The notes beneath the pieces are model-generated. The model saw nothing but the letters and a program-made list of their open reading frames with translations, made no database searches and was not told the DNA's origin. This document shows positions 24,919 to 32,881 of a DNA stretch of 64,000 bases, piece by piece (position 1 is the first letter of the stretch; each line of letters begins with the position of its first letter). This DNA comes from JAIBJN01 sp963775395 (GTDB taxonomy: Bacteria > Actinomycetota > Thermoleophilia > Gaiellales > Gaiellaceae). The stretch spans positions 1 through 64,000 of the forward strand of contig CAVZIX010000016.1 of NCBI GenBank assembly GCA_963775395.1, written 5' to 3'. The translations under genes and the position numbers were made by a program.

Positions 24919-26037
24919 GTGGGCGCTCGCGTGCTCGCGCGCGAGGAACGGAAGGTCGCGTGACCGTCGCGGGGCGATCGCCAGCGCCTCGGCCAACCTG
25001 CGGCGGCGCCCCTCGGGCGTCGTGAGCCCAGGCTCGACCTGCCGCCCCGCGGCATGCGCGAGCGCAACCGCGTCAGCCAAGTCGCGCTCGAGTTCGGTCG
25101 GATCCGCCTCGGCTCCAGCCTCGAGCCGTGCGGCGACGACCTGGCCGCAGGTCAGCGGCATCGTGCGCTCGAGCAGCGCGAGGACCTCGGCGTCTACGTC
25201 GGCGGCCGGTGGATCGACCGGCTCTCCGAGAGCGAGGTGTACGCGCGTCCGCCCGCGGACGAGCGGGTCGTAGGCGATGCTGAGCGGGCGCAGAGCCGCG
25301 GGACGCCCGCGCCTGACGAGCGCGCCGATTCCGGGGCGAATCGGACCGATCTCGCCGTCCGGCGACGGCCGGCCCTCCGGGAAGACGACGAGCACCCTGC
25401 CGTCCCGGAGGAGGCCGACCAGGTGGCGGAAGTCGCCTGCAGCCCGGGCTGCACGGCGGCTCCAGAAGTCGTCGAGCTCCCCCGTCACCCCCTCTCCGGG
25501 CGAAACCGGCGTCCAGAGAAGGTCGGCATAGGCGCCGCGCAGCGTGTCGCCGGCGCGTGTCGGCGCCGGTCGCCCGGCCGAGGCCGCACGGACGCGGAAA
25601 GCGTCGACCGTCTCCTCCGGCACGAGCGCGTCGAGCGGCTCGTCGGGGCGCTCGGCGAAGACCTCACCGAGCCGCGCCACGCTCGCACTGCGGATGGGGA
25701 AGACGTTCACAAGCGGGAGCCAGCGCCCGACCCCGATCGGGTAGAGAAGGCGTCGGGCCAGCGGCGCGAGGTCGGGCGGGAAGCCTGCGAAGAAGCCCGG
25801 GAGGAACATGTCGTCGCGGGCGGCGAAGTGGAGGCGGTCCGTATGGTTGCGCCGACCGCCCATCCCGAAGTAGAGCGGCGGGCAGAGAATGGGCACGTCC
25901 GTCTCGCGGCGGTGCGTCGCGACGATCAGCGTCCCAGGCTCGGGCGCGAACCTCCCCGCGCTCAGCGTCGTGACGCGAAACGCGGCGCGCGAGTACGCCC
26001 ACATCCCGTGGCCGACAGCGTCGTAGAGATCGGGCAC
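24907..26037 (-). CDS. PlsC-like acyltransferase (1-acylglycerol-3-phosphate type)
   Basis: GTG start, 376 residues, longer than a minimal PlsC. The acyltransferase block has the HxxxxD motif in VATHRRETDVP and the downstream VVFPEGRPSPDG with PLSIAYDPL. The C-terminal ~110 residues are helical and charged and may be a separate accessory region. It probably transfers acyl groups to a lysophospholipid or related acceptor at the membrane face. Neighbours are a flippase and a PAP2 gene, supporting a lipid role. It is divergent from the thiol-redox gene by 17 bases. Confidence 0.82.
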   Translation of the reverse strand: MPDLYDAVGHGMWAYSRAAFRVTTLSAGRFAPEPGTLIVATHRRETDVPILCPPLYFGMGGRRNHTDRLHFAARDDMFLPGFFAGFPPDLAPLARRLLYPIGVGRWLPLVNVFPIRSASVARLGEVFAERPDEPLDALVPEETVDAFRVRAASAGRPAPTRAGDTLRGAYADLLWTPVSPGEGVTGELDDFWSRRAARAAGDFRHLVGLLRDGRVLVVFPEGRPSPDGEIGPIRPGIGALVRRGRPAALRPLSIAYDPLVRGRTRVHLALGEPVDPPAADVDAEVLALLERTMPLTCGQVVAARLEAGAEADPTELERDLADAVALAHAAGRQVEPGLTTPEGRRRRLAEALAIAPRRSRDLPFLAREHASAHEPG

Positions 26038-26054
26038 GTCTATATCCTTGCGCC

Positions 26055-26573
26055 ATGGCAGCGCTCAGGCTCGGAGACCCTGCTCCCGAGTTCTCGCTGC
26101 CGGGGACTGACGGCGGCACGTACGGCCTTTCGGACTACCGCGGGCAGCCCGTCGCCGTCGTCTTCTCGTGCTGCCACTGCCCGTACGTCGTGGCCTGGGA
26201 AGACCGCCTCAACGACGTCGCGCGCGACTACGCGGGACGCGCGGGGCTCGTCGCCGTGAACCCGAACGCCGGCTATCTCGGCGATGGGCCGGAGGACATG
26301 CGGCAGCGGGCCGAGGAGAAGGGCTTCGTCTTCCCGTTCCTCTACGACGAGACGCAGGAGACGGCCACCACCTACGGCGCGGCGCGCACTCCCGAGGTCT
26401 TCGTCTTCGACGCCGACCACAGGCTCGTCTACCACGGCGCGCCCGACTCGGACCATACGGACCCGGGTGGCGCCGACCCGTACCTCCGCCCCGCCCTCGA
26501 CGCAGCTCTCGCGGGATCGACTCCCGCCGTGCAGGAGACCCCACCGGTCGGCTGCACGGTGAAGTGGCGCTAG
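26055..26573 (+). CDS. Thioredoxin-fold peroxiredoxin/thiol-redox protein
   Basis: 172 residues of the AhpC/TSA-TlpA-like thioredoxin fold: LRLGDPAPEFSLPGTDGG at the N-terminus, then VVFSCCHCPYVVAWEDRL with vicinal Cys and a CHC site, and a cis-Pro region ARTPEVFVFD. It lacks a signal peptide and is likely cytosolic. Proteins with this pattern are usually annotated as thioredoxin-family or redoxin proteins; the partner is unknown. A palindrome lies just after the stop. Confidence 0.85.
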   Translation: MAALRLGDPAPEFSLPGTDGGTYGLSDYRGQPVAVVFSCCHCPYVVAWEDRLNDVARDYAGRAGLVAVNPNAGYLGDGPEDMRQRAEEKGFVFPFLYDETQETATTYGAARTPEVFVFDADHRLVYHGAPDSDHTDPGGADPYLRPALDAALAGSTPAVQETPPVGCTVKWR

Positions 26574-26582
26574 CCCGGACTC

Positions 26583-26605
26583 CCAAGTAACAAAGTGTTA
26601 CTTGG
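26583..26605. repeat. Palindrome, copy 1 (10-bp arms)
   Basis: Arms CCAAGTAACA and TGTTACTTGG flank AAG. It contains the TAA stop (26600-26598) of the minus-strand small gene and follows the thioredoxin-fold gene. It differs from the copy at 26972-26994 in one of 23 bases. It may serve as a terminator. Confidence 0.9.
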
Positions 26606-26912
26606 ACGTCCTGCGCCTCCGGGTCGGCCGCCCGGGTGGCAGGGTGCCCGCCAGGTGCGCGCCGATCGCGTCTGGCGGCCGGACACGGAAGGCGACATCG
26701 AGGAGCACGTCTGCAGTCGACGGCTCCAACGCGCGTTCGCGTGCCTCGTGGACCAGCAGCCTCACTCGCTCGTAGCTCGGCCGCGGCAGTCCGTCGTCAG
26801 CCGCCTTGGCACCGACCCGACGCGTGATCTGCGCCGCGGTGAGCCGCTTCTTGCTCAGCCGGACGATCTCGTTCATCAGCCGAGGATGCAGGCGAGGCGC
26901 AGAGGGCACCAT
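26598..26912 (-). CDS. Small basic, possible helix-turn-helix protein (104 aa)
   Basis: Best start is the ATG at 26912; another ATG lies at 26876, and a TTG at 26975 would begin inside the upstream palindrome. The protein has a helix-turn-helix-like stretch (LSKKRLTAAQITRRVGA) followed by a helical region (SYERVRLLVHEARERA) and a very basic tail ending RPTRRRRTSK. I do not recognise a named family; a DNA-binding role is an inference. It lies 75 bases behind cca and is bracketed by two near-identical palindromes, the downstream one supplying its stop codon. Confidence 0.5.
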   Translation of the reverse strand: MVPSAPRLHPRLMNEIVRLSKKRLTAAQITRRVGAKAADDGLPRPSYERVRLLVHEARERALEPSTADVLLDVAFRVRPPDAIGAHLAGTLPPGRPTRRRRTSK

Positions 26913-26964
26913 CTCCCAAGGCTGACTCCGCAAGGCGCGCGGCTGTGCGGCGAGGCAGCGCCAA

Positions 26965-27001
26965 GACGATCCCAAGTAACACAGTGTTACTTGGGATCGT
27001 C
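26965..27001. repeat. Palindrome, copy 2 (18-bp arms)
   Basis: Perfect arms 26965-26982 and 26984-27001 around a single central base. The core repeats copy 1 (CCAAGTAACA then CAG then TGTTACTTGG). It contains the TAA stop of cca (26989-26987), so cca and the small gene both end inside the same palindrome at the same position. Confidence 0.92.
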
Positions 27002-28033
27002 GGCCCGCTCGCGCGAGACGAGCTCGAGCGCCTCGTCCCTGCTCGCGATCGTCCCGGCGGCGCGCTCCTCGGCGACCAGCTCGAGCAGACGGCCGATCTC
27101 GGGGCCCGGCGCGACGCCCAGCTCGAGCACATCATCGCCACGGAGCAGCGGCTCGGGCGGCTCCGCCGCTCGGGCCGTGCGCACCGCGTCGTAGAGATCG
27201 GTCGCGCCGAGAAACGCGAGCGCGCTGAGCGCCCACGGCTCGGTCCGCCTGCGGAAGCGGTGGATCGCGCGCGGCGAGCCGTCCGCCGGCCGAGCGGCCG
27301 CCAGGAGCGTGCGGGCGAAGCGCCGCAGCTCGTTGGAGACCGGCAGATCGAGGAGCCGCTCGCCGAAGACCACGACGAGGACGAAGCCCGGGGTGTCGAC
27401 GAGGTCCACCCGGCCGAGCCGTCCGAGCTCGCCGCCGAGCGAGGCGAGTAGGCCGAGGTCGCCGGCCCGGCGCAGCCCCTCGGGAGACATGCGCTCGAGC
27501 TCTCCGAGGATCCGCTCGCCGGCGGGATCGGCGGCACGGGCCGCAGACTCGCGCACGAGCCTTTCCGTCTCCTCGTCCAGCCGGAAGCCGAGCTCGTCCT
27601 CCATGCGGGCGGCGCGCAGGAGTCGGAGCGGGTCGTCCTCGAAGACCGAGGGCGAGACGGCGCGGAGCCGGCGAGCTGCAAGATCCTCTTCGCCGCCGAG
27701 CGGGTCGACGAGGTCGCCGCCCTCGAGCGGGCGCGCCATCGCGTTGACGGTGAAGTCGCGCGTGGCGAGGTCGTCTTCGATCGTCTCGCCGTGCAGCGGC
27801 GTGAAGTCGACCGTGTTCCCCGCGCGGAACGCCACCCGCCAGGCGCCGTGGCGCTCCGAGAGCGGGAACACGGCGCCGCCAGCCAGCCGCGAATAGAGCC
27901 GCGCCGCCAGCTCGGGGTCCGCGCAAGCGACGTCCACGTCCACGACCTCGCGCCCGACCAGCTCGTCGCGCAGTGCGCCGCCGACCACCCACGCGGGCGC
28001 GGAACCGACTGCCTGGCGGATCCGGTCATCCAT
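26987..28033 (-). CDS. cca: CCA-adding/poly(A)-polymerase-family nucleotidyltransferase
   Basis: ATG at 28033, 348 residues. The class II head is clear: WVVGGALRDELVGREVVDVDVA with the nucleotide-binding Gly-Gly and DxD metal motif, then DDLATRDFTVNAMA, DPLGGEEDLAARRLR and FEDDPLRLLRAARMEDELGF. It would repair or add the tRNA 3' CCA in the cytosol. It is short for the family, and the C-terminal part lacks an obvious HD domain. It overlaps alr by eight bases in the HAD-acpS-nnr-alr-cca series, and its stop is in a long palindrome. Confidence 0.9.
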   Translation of the reverse strand: MDDRIRQAVGSAPAWVVGGALRDELVGREVVDVDVACADPELAARLYSRLAGGAVFPLSERHGAWRVAFRAGNTVDFTPLHGETIEDDLATRDFTVNAMARPLEGGDLVDPLGGEEDLAARRLRAVSPSVFEDDPLRLLRAARMEDELGFRLDEETERLVRESAARAADPAGERILGELERMSPEGLRRAGDLGLLASLGGELGRLGRVDLVDTPGFVLVVVFGERLLDLPVSNELRRFARTLLAAARPADGSPRAIHRFRRRTEPWALSALAFLGATDLYDAVRTARAAEPPEPLLRGDDVLELGVAPGPEIGRLLELVAEERAAGTIASRDEALELVSRERADDPK

Positions 28034-29054
28034 CGACGACCCTCCGCAAGGCCCGCCGCGGGTCGCGCGCGATGCCGCACGTGATCTCGTAGTTGATCGT
28101 GCCGAGGAGGCGCGCGTGCTCCTCGGCGAGGATCCCGTCGCCGATCAGCGTCACCGGCGTCCCAACAGGCTCGTCCCCGAGCTCCACGGCGAGCGAGTCC
28201 ATCGAGATCGTCCCGACCACCCGTCTCCGCTCGCCCCCGACCAGGACCTCCGCCCCGGTCAGCCCTCGCCGGAAGCCGTCCGCGTAGCCGACCGGGACGA
28301 TGCCGATCCGCGCAGGCGTCTCGGCCACGAAGCGGCGCCCGTAGCCCGTGCTCTCCCCAGGGGCGAGCGCCCGCGTGAGAGCGACGTGGCTCCGCCAGGA
28401 AAGGACGGGCTCGAGACCGTGGCCCGCCGGGTCGTCCCCGAAGGGCGAGAGGCCGTAGACCGCGATCCCGCAGCGAACCGCGTCCAGCCGAGCCTCGGGG
28501 AAGCGCAGGGCCCCGGCGCTGTTCGCGAGGTGCGCCGGGACGCCGGGAAACGCGCGCCGCGCCTCCTCGAATCTCACGATCTGGTCGCGCGCGAAGGACT
28601 CGTCGGGCTCGTCGGCCGTGGCGAGGTGGCTCATGACGCCGACGAGGCGATCGCGCGGAAGGGCGAACGCATCCGCGAGGCTCATCCCCCACCGGCCCAT
28701 GCCGGTGTCGATCTTGAAGTGGACGTCGAGGCCCTCCGGAACGGGCGGAGCCGAGAGGGCGACCTCGAGCCGCGCTTCGCGCGCGCGGGAGTCCTCTCCT
28801 TCTCCGAGCGGGCTCATGACCAGGATGCGCGTGTCCGGAAGCGCCGCCCGCAGCTCCTCGCCCTCGGCCACGGTCGCCACGCAGAGCCCTGCCGCACCGC
28901 CGGCGACAGCCGTCCGCCCCGCGTCGACGGCTCCGTGACCGTAGGCGTCGGCCTTCACCACCGCCCAGACCTCGGCGGGCGCCGCCGCCTCGCGCAGGCG
29001 TCCGACGTTGTGCCGAAGCGCGGCGAGGTCGATCGTGATCTCGGATCGCGGCAC
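28026..29054 (-). CDS. alr: Alanine racemase
   Basis: PLP-dependent fold-type III racemase making D-alanine for peptidoglycan. The N-terminus reads SEITIDLAALRHNV, the PLP lysine is in AVVKADAYGHGA, and the catalytic Tyr region is VGTISMDSLAVELGD with INYEITCGIARDPRR near the end. The GTG at 29054 with GGAGG just upstream is favoured (342 residues). The GTG at 29069, which overlaps the nnr stop, is the alternative. It is part of a tightly packed minus-strand operon between nnr and cca. Confidence 0.93.
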   Translation of the reverse strand: MPRSEITIDLAALRHNVGRLREAAAPAEVWAVVKADAYGHGAVDAGRTAVAGGAAGLCVATVAEGEELRAALPDTRILVMSPLGEGEDSRAREARLEVALSAPPVPEGLDVHFKIDTGMGRWGMSLADAFALPRDRLVGVMSHLATADEPDESFARDQIVRFEEARRAFPGVPAHLANSAGALRFPEARLDAVRCGIAVYGLSPFGDDPAGHGLEPVLSWRSHVALTRALAPGESTGYGRRFVAETPARIGIVPVGYADGFRRGLTGAEVLVGGERRRVVGTISMDSLAVELGDEPVGTPVTLIGDGILAEEHARLLGTINYEITCGIARDPRRALRRVVDG

Positions 29055-29065
29055 CGCGCCTCCGC

Positions 29066-30544
29066 TCACCCGGACAACGCAGGCGAGAGCGCCTCGACGA
29101 CGTCGCGCGCGATCATCCCCGCCTCGCCGTGCCGCTCGGCCGCAATGTGCGAGGCGACCCCGCACGCGGCTGCGGCGGCCACGGCCGCGCGACCCGCTTC
29201 CATGCCCTTGGCGAGGAACGACGCGACGACGCCCGTGAGGACGTCGCCGCTGCCCGCAGTCGCGAGGCCTGCGTTCCCGAGGTCGATGACGACGGGATCC
29301 CTGCCTGGGCCGGCGACGAGGGTGTCGACGCCCTTGAGCAGGACGACCGCGCCCGCGTCGTCGGCGCCCGCCTGGACGGCGTCGAGGCGGTTCGCGGCCA
29401 CCCAGTCGGACGAACGCCCGAGCAGACGGCTGAGCTCACCTGCGTGGGGCGTCAGGACCGTGGCCGCCTCGCGGGCGAAGACCCAGTCGAGGTGGCCCGC
29501 GAGGGCCCAGAGGCCGTCGGCGTCGAGGACGATCGGCTTCTCCAACCGGTCGAGCAGGAAGCCGACGAGCGCCCGCGCTCCCTCGGTCCGGCCCAGGCCG
29601 GGGCCGAGCGCGACCGCGCCCGCTCGCTCGGCGGCGGCGAGGATCTCGTCCGCGGCTTCCGGCGTCATCGTCCCGTTCTCGTCCGGGCACGGCCTGGTCA
29701 TGACCTCGACCAGGCGCTGCTCGAACACGAGGTTCAACGACGCCGGGACGCAGGCAGTGACGATGCCCGCCCCGGCGCGGAGCGCGGCCTCGGACGTGAG
29801 CGAGGGTGCGCCGGTGAGGCCGAGCGACCCGCCCACCACGAGCACTGACCCGGCCGAGTACTTGTTGTCGCGTTCGCTCCGGCGCGGCACGAGCCCGAGC
29901 GTCGCCCGATTCGCGCGGCGAACTCGCGTCGACCCGCGCTCGAGGCCGATGTCGGCGACGACGACCTCACCCGCGTGGAAGCGGCCCGGCGCGACGACGT
30001 GGCCGACCTTCGGTGCGTGGAACGTGACCGTGACGGCCGCCTGCACCGCCGGGCCCTCGACCTTGCCCGTGGAGGCGTCCACGCCCGAGGGTAGGTCGAC
30101 GGCGACGATCGGCACGCCGGCCGCGTTCACCTCGGCGATCGCGCGCGCCGAATCGAGCCGCGGCTTGCCGCGGAAGCCCGTGCCGAAGAGCGCGTCAACG
30201 ACGACGTCGGCGGGTGTCTGCTCGTCGACGAAAGCCACACCGGCGTCCCGAGCCCGTCCGAGCATGACCGCCGAGTCGCCCGCGATCTTCTCCTCGGAGC
30301 CGACGATCCGGACGACGGAGCGCTTGCCCGCGCGCGCGAGCTCCGCGGCGACGAGGAGACCGTCGCCGCCGTTCGCACCCGTGCCACAGCAGACGGCGAC
30401 CCGCTCGGCGTCCGCGAAGCGGGAGAGCACCTCCTGGGCTACGGCCGTTCCGGCGCGCTCCATCAGCTCCAGCGTCGAGCCCGTGTACGCCGCCTCGGCG
30501 GCGCGCATCTCCTCGGCCGTGTAGAGAGGCTCGGTCCAGGTCAT
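29066..30544 (-). CDS. nnr: Bifunctional NAD(P)H-hydrate epimerase/dehydratase
   Basis: 492 residues, the full bifunctional length. The N-terminal YjeF_N epimerase has CCGTGANGGDGLLVAAELA and VVDALFGTGFRGKPR. The C-terminal carbohydrate-kinase-like dehydratase has SVLVVGGSLGLTGAPSLTS, LDADGLWALAG, LTPHAGELSRLLG and AGSGDVLTGVVASFLA. Together they repair hydrated NADH and NADPH. ATG at 30544 overlaps the acpS stop (ATGA); the longer upstream frame is antisense-like and rejected. The adjacency with acpS and alr is a familiar actinobacterial arrangement. Confidence 0.95.
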   Translation of the reverse strand: MTWTEPLYTAEEMRAAEAAYTGSTLELMERAGTAVAQEVLSRFADAERVAVCCGTGANGGDGLLVAAELARAGKRSVVRIVGSEEKIAGDSAVMLGRARDAGVAFVDEQTPADVVVDALFGTGFRGKPRLDSARAIAEVNAAGVPIVAVDLPSGVDASTGKVEGPAVQAAVTVTFHAPKVGHVVAPGRFHAGEVVVADIGLERGSTRVRRANRATLGLVPRRSERDNKYSAGSVLVVGGSLGLTGAPSLTSEAALRAGAGIVTACVPASLNLVFEQRLVEVMTRPCPDENGTMTPEAADEILAAAERAGAVALGPGLGRTEGARALVGFLLDRLEKPIVLDADGLWALAGHLDWVFAREAATVLTPHAGELSRLLGRSSDWVAANRLDAVQAGADDAGAVVLLKGVDTLVAGPGRDPVVIDLGNAGLATAGSGDVLTGVVASFLAKGMEAGRAAVAAAAACGVASHIAAERHGEAGMIARDVVEALSPALSG

Positions 30545-30909
30545 TCCGGAACGACGGCGACGCAGACGGCGGCAGCGATCCCCTTCGAGTGCGTCATGGA
30601 GAGGTCGAGCGACCCGGCGCCCAGGCGCCGCGACCAGTCCTCGACCTGACCCGACAGCCGCACGGAGGGCTTGGGCCGGCCGGCGATCTCGACGTCCTTC
30701 CACGCGAACGCCCGGGCGACCCCGAAGCCGAGCGCCTTCCCCACCGCCTCCTTGCCGGCGAAGCGGGCCGCGTAGTGCTGCGCGGGGTTGGCGCGCGAGT
30801 CGCAGTAGGCGCGCTCCGCCTCGGTGAAGCAGCGCTCGCGAAAGCTCGGATAGCGCTCGAGGGTCGCCCGGACGCGGTCGATCTCGATCACGTCGAGGCC
30901 GACCTTCAC
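30541..30909 (-). CDS. acpS: Holo-[acyl-carrier-protein] synthase
   Basis: GTG start overlapping the HAD stop (GTGA), 122 residues. AcpS signatures are VGLDVIEIDRVRATLE with the Mg-binding Asp, HYAARFAGKEAVGKALG, and the C-terminal LDLSMTHSKGIAAAVCVA. It transfers 4'-phosphopantetheine from CoA to apo-ACP for fatty-acid synthesis. Its stop overlaps the nnr start by four bases, indicating translational coupling. Confidence 0.95.
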   Translation of the reverse strand: MKVGLDVIEIDRVRATLERYPSFRERCFTEAERAYCDSRANPAQHYAARFAGKEAVGKALGFGVARAFAWKDVEIAGRPKPSVRLSGQVEDWSRRLGAGSLDLSMTHSKGIAAAVCVAVVPE

Positions 30910-31688
30910 GACTCGTGCTCCCGCAGATAGCCGGGGACGCCCGCGATCGACTCCACGACGCCGTCGGGCTGCGGGTCGGCCGAGGCTAGCGCCTCTTCCC
31001 TGAACTTGCCGGTGCGCACCAGCACGCCGCGCAGGCCGGCGGCCTTCGCGCCGCCCACGTCGGACTCGACGTCGTCGCCGACCATGACCGCCTCGTCCGG
31101 CGAGGCGCCGAGCTCCGCGAGCGCGGCCTCGAAGTAGGCGCGGCTCGGCTTGCCCACGACCTCCGCCTCGACGCCGGCCGCATACTCGAGCCCGGCGACG
31201 AAGGCGCCGGCATCCAGCATCGGGCCGCGCGACGTCTGCCACCAGCGGTTCCGGTGCAGGCAGACGAGACGCGCGCCCGCGTCGAGCTCGGCGAAGGCCC
31301 GGTTGAGGTTCTCGTATCTGAAGACCCGCCCGGACTCGTCGCTCTCGTCGGCGCCGCCGAGCAGGACGACGTCCGCGTCGCGGTCGACGAGCTCGACCCG
31401 CTCGGCGAGATCGTCCCGGACCGCTTCCATCGTCAGAGCCAGAACGCGCTGTCCTCCGAGCAGGCCGGCGGCGGCCAGCGGAGTCGTCGCGAGCTCGTCG
31501 TCCTCCAGGTCGATGCCGAGCCCGCGGAGGTCGTCGGCGAGCCGCTGTCGGGCTCTCGTCGTGTTGTTCGTGACGAAGCGCAGCCGATGGCCGTCGTCCC
31601 TCAGCTCCTGGACAGCCTCCGCGCCGCCCGGTACGGCCTCCCCCGACACGTGCAGGACCCCGTCGATATCGAGCAGAATCGCTGCCAT
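30906..31688 (-). CDS. HAD-superfamily hydrolase, NagD-like (subfamily IIA)
   Basis: ATG at 31688, 260 residues. HAD motif I is ILLDIDGVLHVSGE, motif II is RFVTNNTTR, the lysine region is VVGKPSRAYFEAAL, and motif IV is VMVGDDVESDVGGAKAAGLRG. The C2 cap layout fits NagD/HDHD2-like phosphatases, which dephosphorylate small sugar or nucleotide phosphates. Its start overlaps that of the divergent ArfB-like gene in a shared CATG. It leads the operon to acpS, nnr, alr and cca. Confidence 0.88.
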   Translation of the reverse strand: MAAILLDIDGVLHVSGEAVPGGAEAVQELRDDGHRLRFVTNNTTRARQRLADDLRGLGIDLEDDELATTPLAAAGLLGGQRVLALTMEAVRDDLAERVELVDRDADVVLLGGADESDESGRVFRYENLNRAFAELDAGARLVCLHRNRWWQTSRGPMLDAGAFVAGLEYAAGVEAEVVGKPSRAYFEAALAELGASPDEAVMVGDDVESDVGGAKAAGLRGVLVRTGKFREEALASADPQPDGVVESIAGVPGYLREHES

Positions 31689-32100
31689 GCGCCCCGAGTC
31701 TATTCGCGTGCACCGCAGCCTGGCGATCCCGCTGGGGGAGATCGAGCTGCGCACCTCGCGGTCGAGCGGGCCCGGCGGTCAGCACGCCCAGAAGACGGAG
31801 ACACGGGTCGAGGCGCTCTTCGACGTCGAGGCCTCGGCGACCCTCACCGAGGCCCAGAAACGCCGGCTGCTGGAGCGCGTCGGCCCTGTCGTGAGGGCGG
31901 TCGCCCAGGACGAGCGCAGCCAGTGGCGGAACCGCGAGCTGGCGCTCGAGCGTCTGGCGGACGCGATCCGGGCGGGGCTCCACGTGGAGCGGCCTCGCCG
32001 CCCCACCGCGCCGACGCGCGCGTCGAGGGAGCGCAGGCTCGGTGAAAAGCGGATCCGAGGGCAGACAAAGCGGCTCCGCAAGCCGCCTGAGGACGACTGA
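31687..32100 (+). CDS. arfB: ArfB/YaeJ-like peptidyl-tRNA hydrolase (release-factor domain)
   Basis: 137 residues. The class-I release-factor catalytic loop is visible as RTSRSSGPGGQHAQKTET, with the GGQ that hydrolyses peptidyl-tRNA. The Lys/Arg-rich C-terminus (RERRLGEKRIRGQTKRLRK) is the tail that in ArfB enters the empty mRNA channel of stalled ribosomes. The codon-recognition domain of true release factors is absent. The ATG at 31687 sits in a CATG shared with the divergent HAD start, leaving no separate upstream untranslated region. Confidence 0.9.
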   Translation: MRPESIRVHRSLAIPLGEIELRTSRSSGPGGQHAQKTETRVEALFDVEASATLTEAQKRRLLERVGPVVRAVAQDERSQWRNRELALERLADAIRAGLHVERPRRPTAPTRASRERRLGEKRIRGQTKRLRKPPEDD

Positions 32101-32144
32101 TCCCAGTTGTCAGACAAACAGATCATGTCTACGATGGCGCAGCA

Positions 32145-32720
32145 ATGAGGCGCCACCGCCTCGCCGTTCCATGTCTACTGGCCCTGTCCGGGCTCGGCTG
32201 GGCAGGCGCCCACGCGGTCGCGCATCGGGCCGTGATGTCGGACGACGCCATGGCACCGACCGGCGTCGCCGCGTACCTGAGCTACCTCCCGACCTCGCTC
32301 GTTCTCTGCCTCGCGCTCGCGCTGCCGCTCGCGGCCGGCGCGGCCGTCGGCGGACGCTGGCGGGGAACGTCGATCAGGTCGTTCTGGCTCTTCGGCCTCG
32401 TCCCGATCTTCGGGTTCGTCGGCCACAGCGCGGAACCGCTGCTCCTTGGAGACGGGAGCGTCGCGCAGCTCGGAGGCATCGTTCCGGTCGCGCTCGTCGG
32501 CCTCCTCATTCAGATTCCCTTCGCGCTGGTTGCGGTCGGGCTCGCGCGCAGGATCCTCTGGCTCGCAGAGGGTCTCGCGCGGGCGCTGGCAGGCCCCTAC
32601 ACCGCGTCCAGCGTTCCCGAGCCGGAGGCTCGGCCGCGGGCCTACAGCTTCGTTCCGCCGGCCTTCAGCCTCGACCATTCGGCCACCGAGCGCGGCCCTC
32701 CCTCCCCCGTCGTCGCGTAG
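32145..32720 (+). CDS. Membrane protein, copper-cluster paralogue 1 (191 aa)
   Basis: About four hydrophobic helices: the first holds AGAHAVAHRAV, the second begins YLPTSLVLCLALALPL, the third is FWLFGLVPIFGFVGHSAEP, the fourth LLIQIPFALVAVGLARRIL. A proline-rich cytoplasmic-type tail ends SLDHSATERGPPSPVVA. No named family is recognised. Two related proteins occur at 32882 and 36009 with the same helix order and the LCLAL and WLF..VP signatures. Clustering with copC-copD and ycnI suggests a metal-related role. Conserved His in helices 1 and 3 are candidate ligands. Confidence 0.7.
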   Translation: MRRHRLAVPCLLALSGLGWAGAHAVAHRAVMSDDAMAPTGVAAYLSYLPTSLVLCLALALPLAAGAAVGGRWRGTSIRSFWLFGLVPIFGFVGHSAEPLLLGDGSVAQLGGIVPVALVGLLIQIPFALVAVGLARRILWLAEGLARALAGPYTASSVPEPEARPRAYSFVPPAFSLDHSATERGPPSPVVA

Positions 32721-32881
32721 ACGCAAACCGGGGATGCGCCTGCGGGCGTAGGTCCCACGGGAGGAGAGGGGGAAAAATCGATGCCTCAGGTCGCATCGAC
32801 GGCCTGCGGGAAAATTTCGAGGGCGCAGGGCAGCGCGGCTGCATGCCGCGTGCTGTTTCCCACGGACCCGAGGATGCGCCG
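32721..32881 (+). other. Intergenic region with small hairpin
   Basis: A 161-base gap between paralogues 1 and 2. It holds GGAGGAGAGGGGG, an AAAAA tract and CGATGC-CTCAGGTC-GCATCG (hairpin near 32778). It could contain a promoter for the copper genes. No known operator or riboswitch is recognised. Confidence 0.3.

Noticed and set aside
26583..27001. Integron-like gene cassette with attC site
   Set aside because: The palindromes lack the GTTRRRY/RYYYAAC core sites and no integrase is present; only the general 'gene plus 3' palindrome' look is shared.
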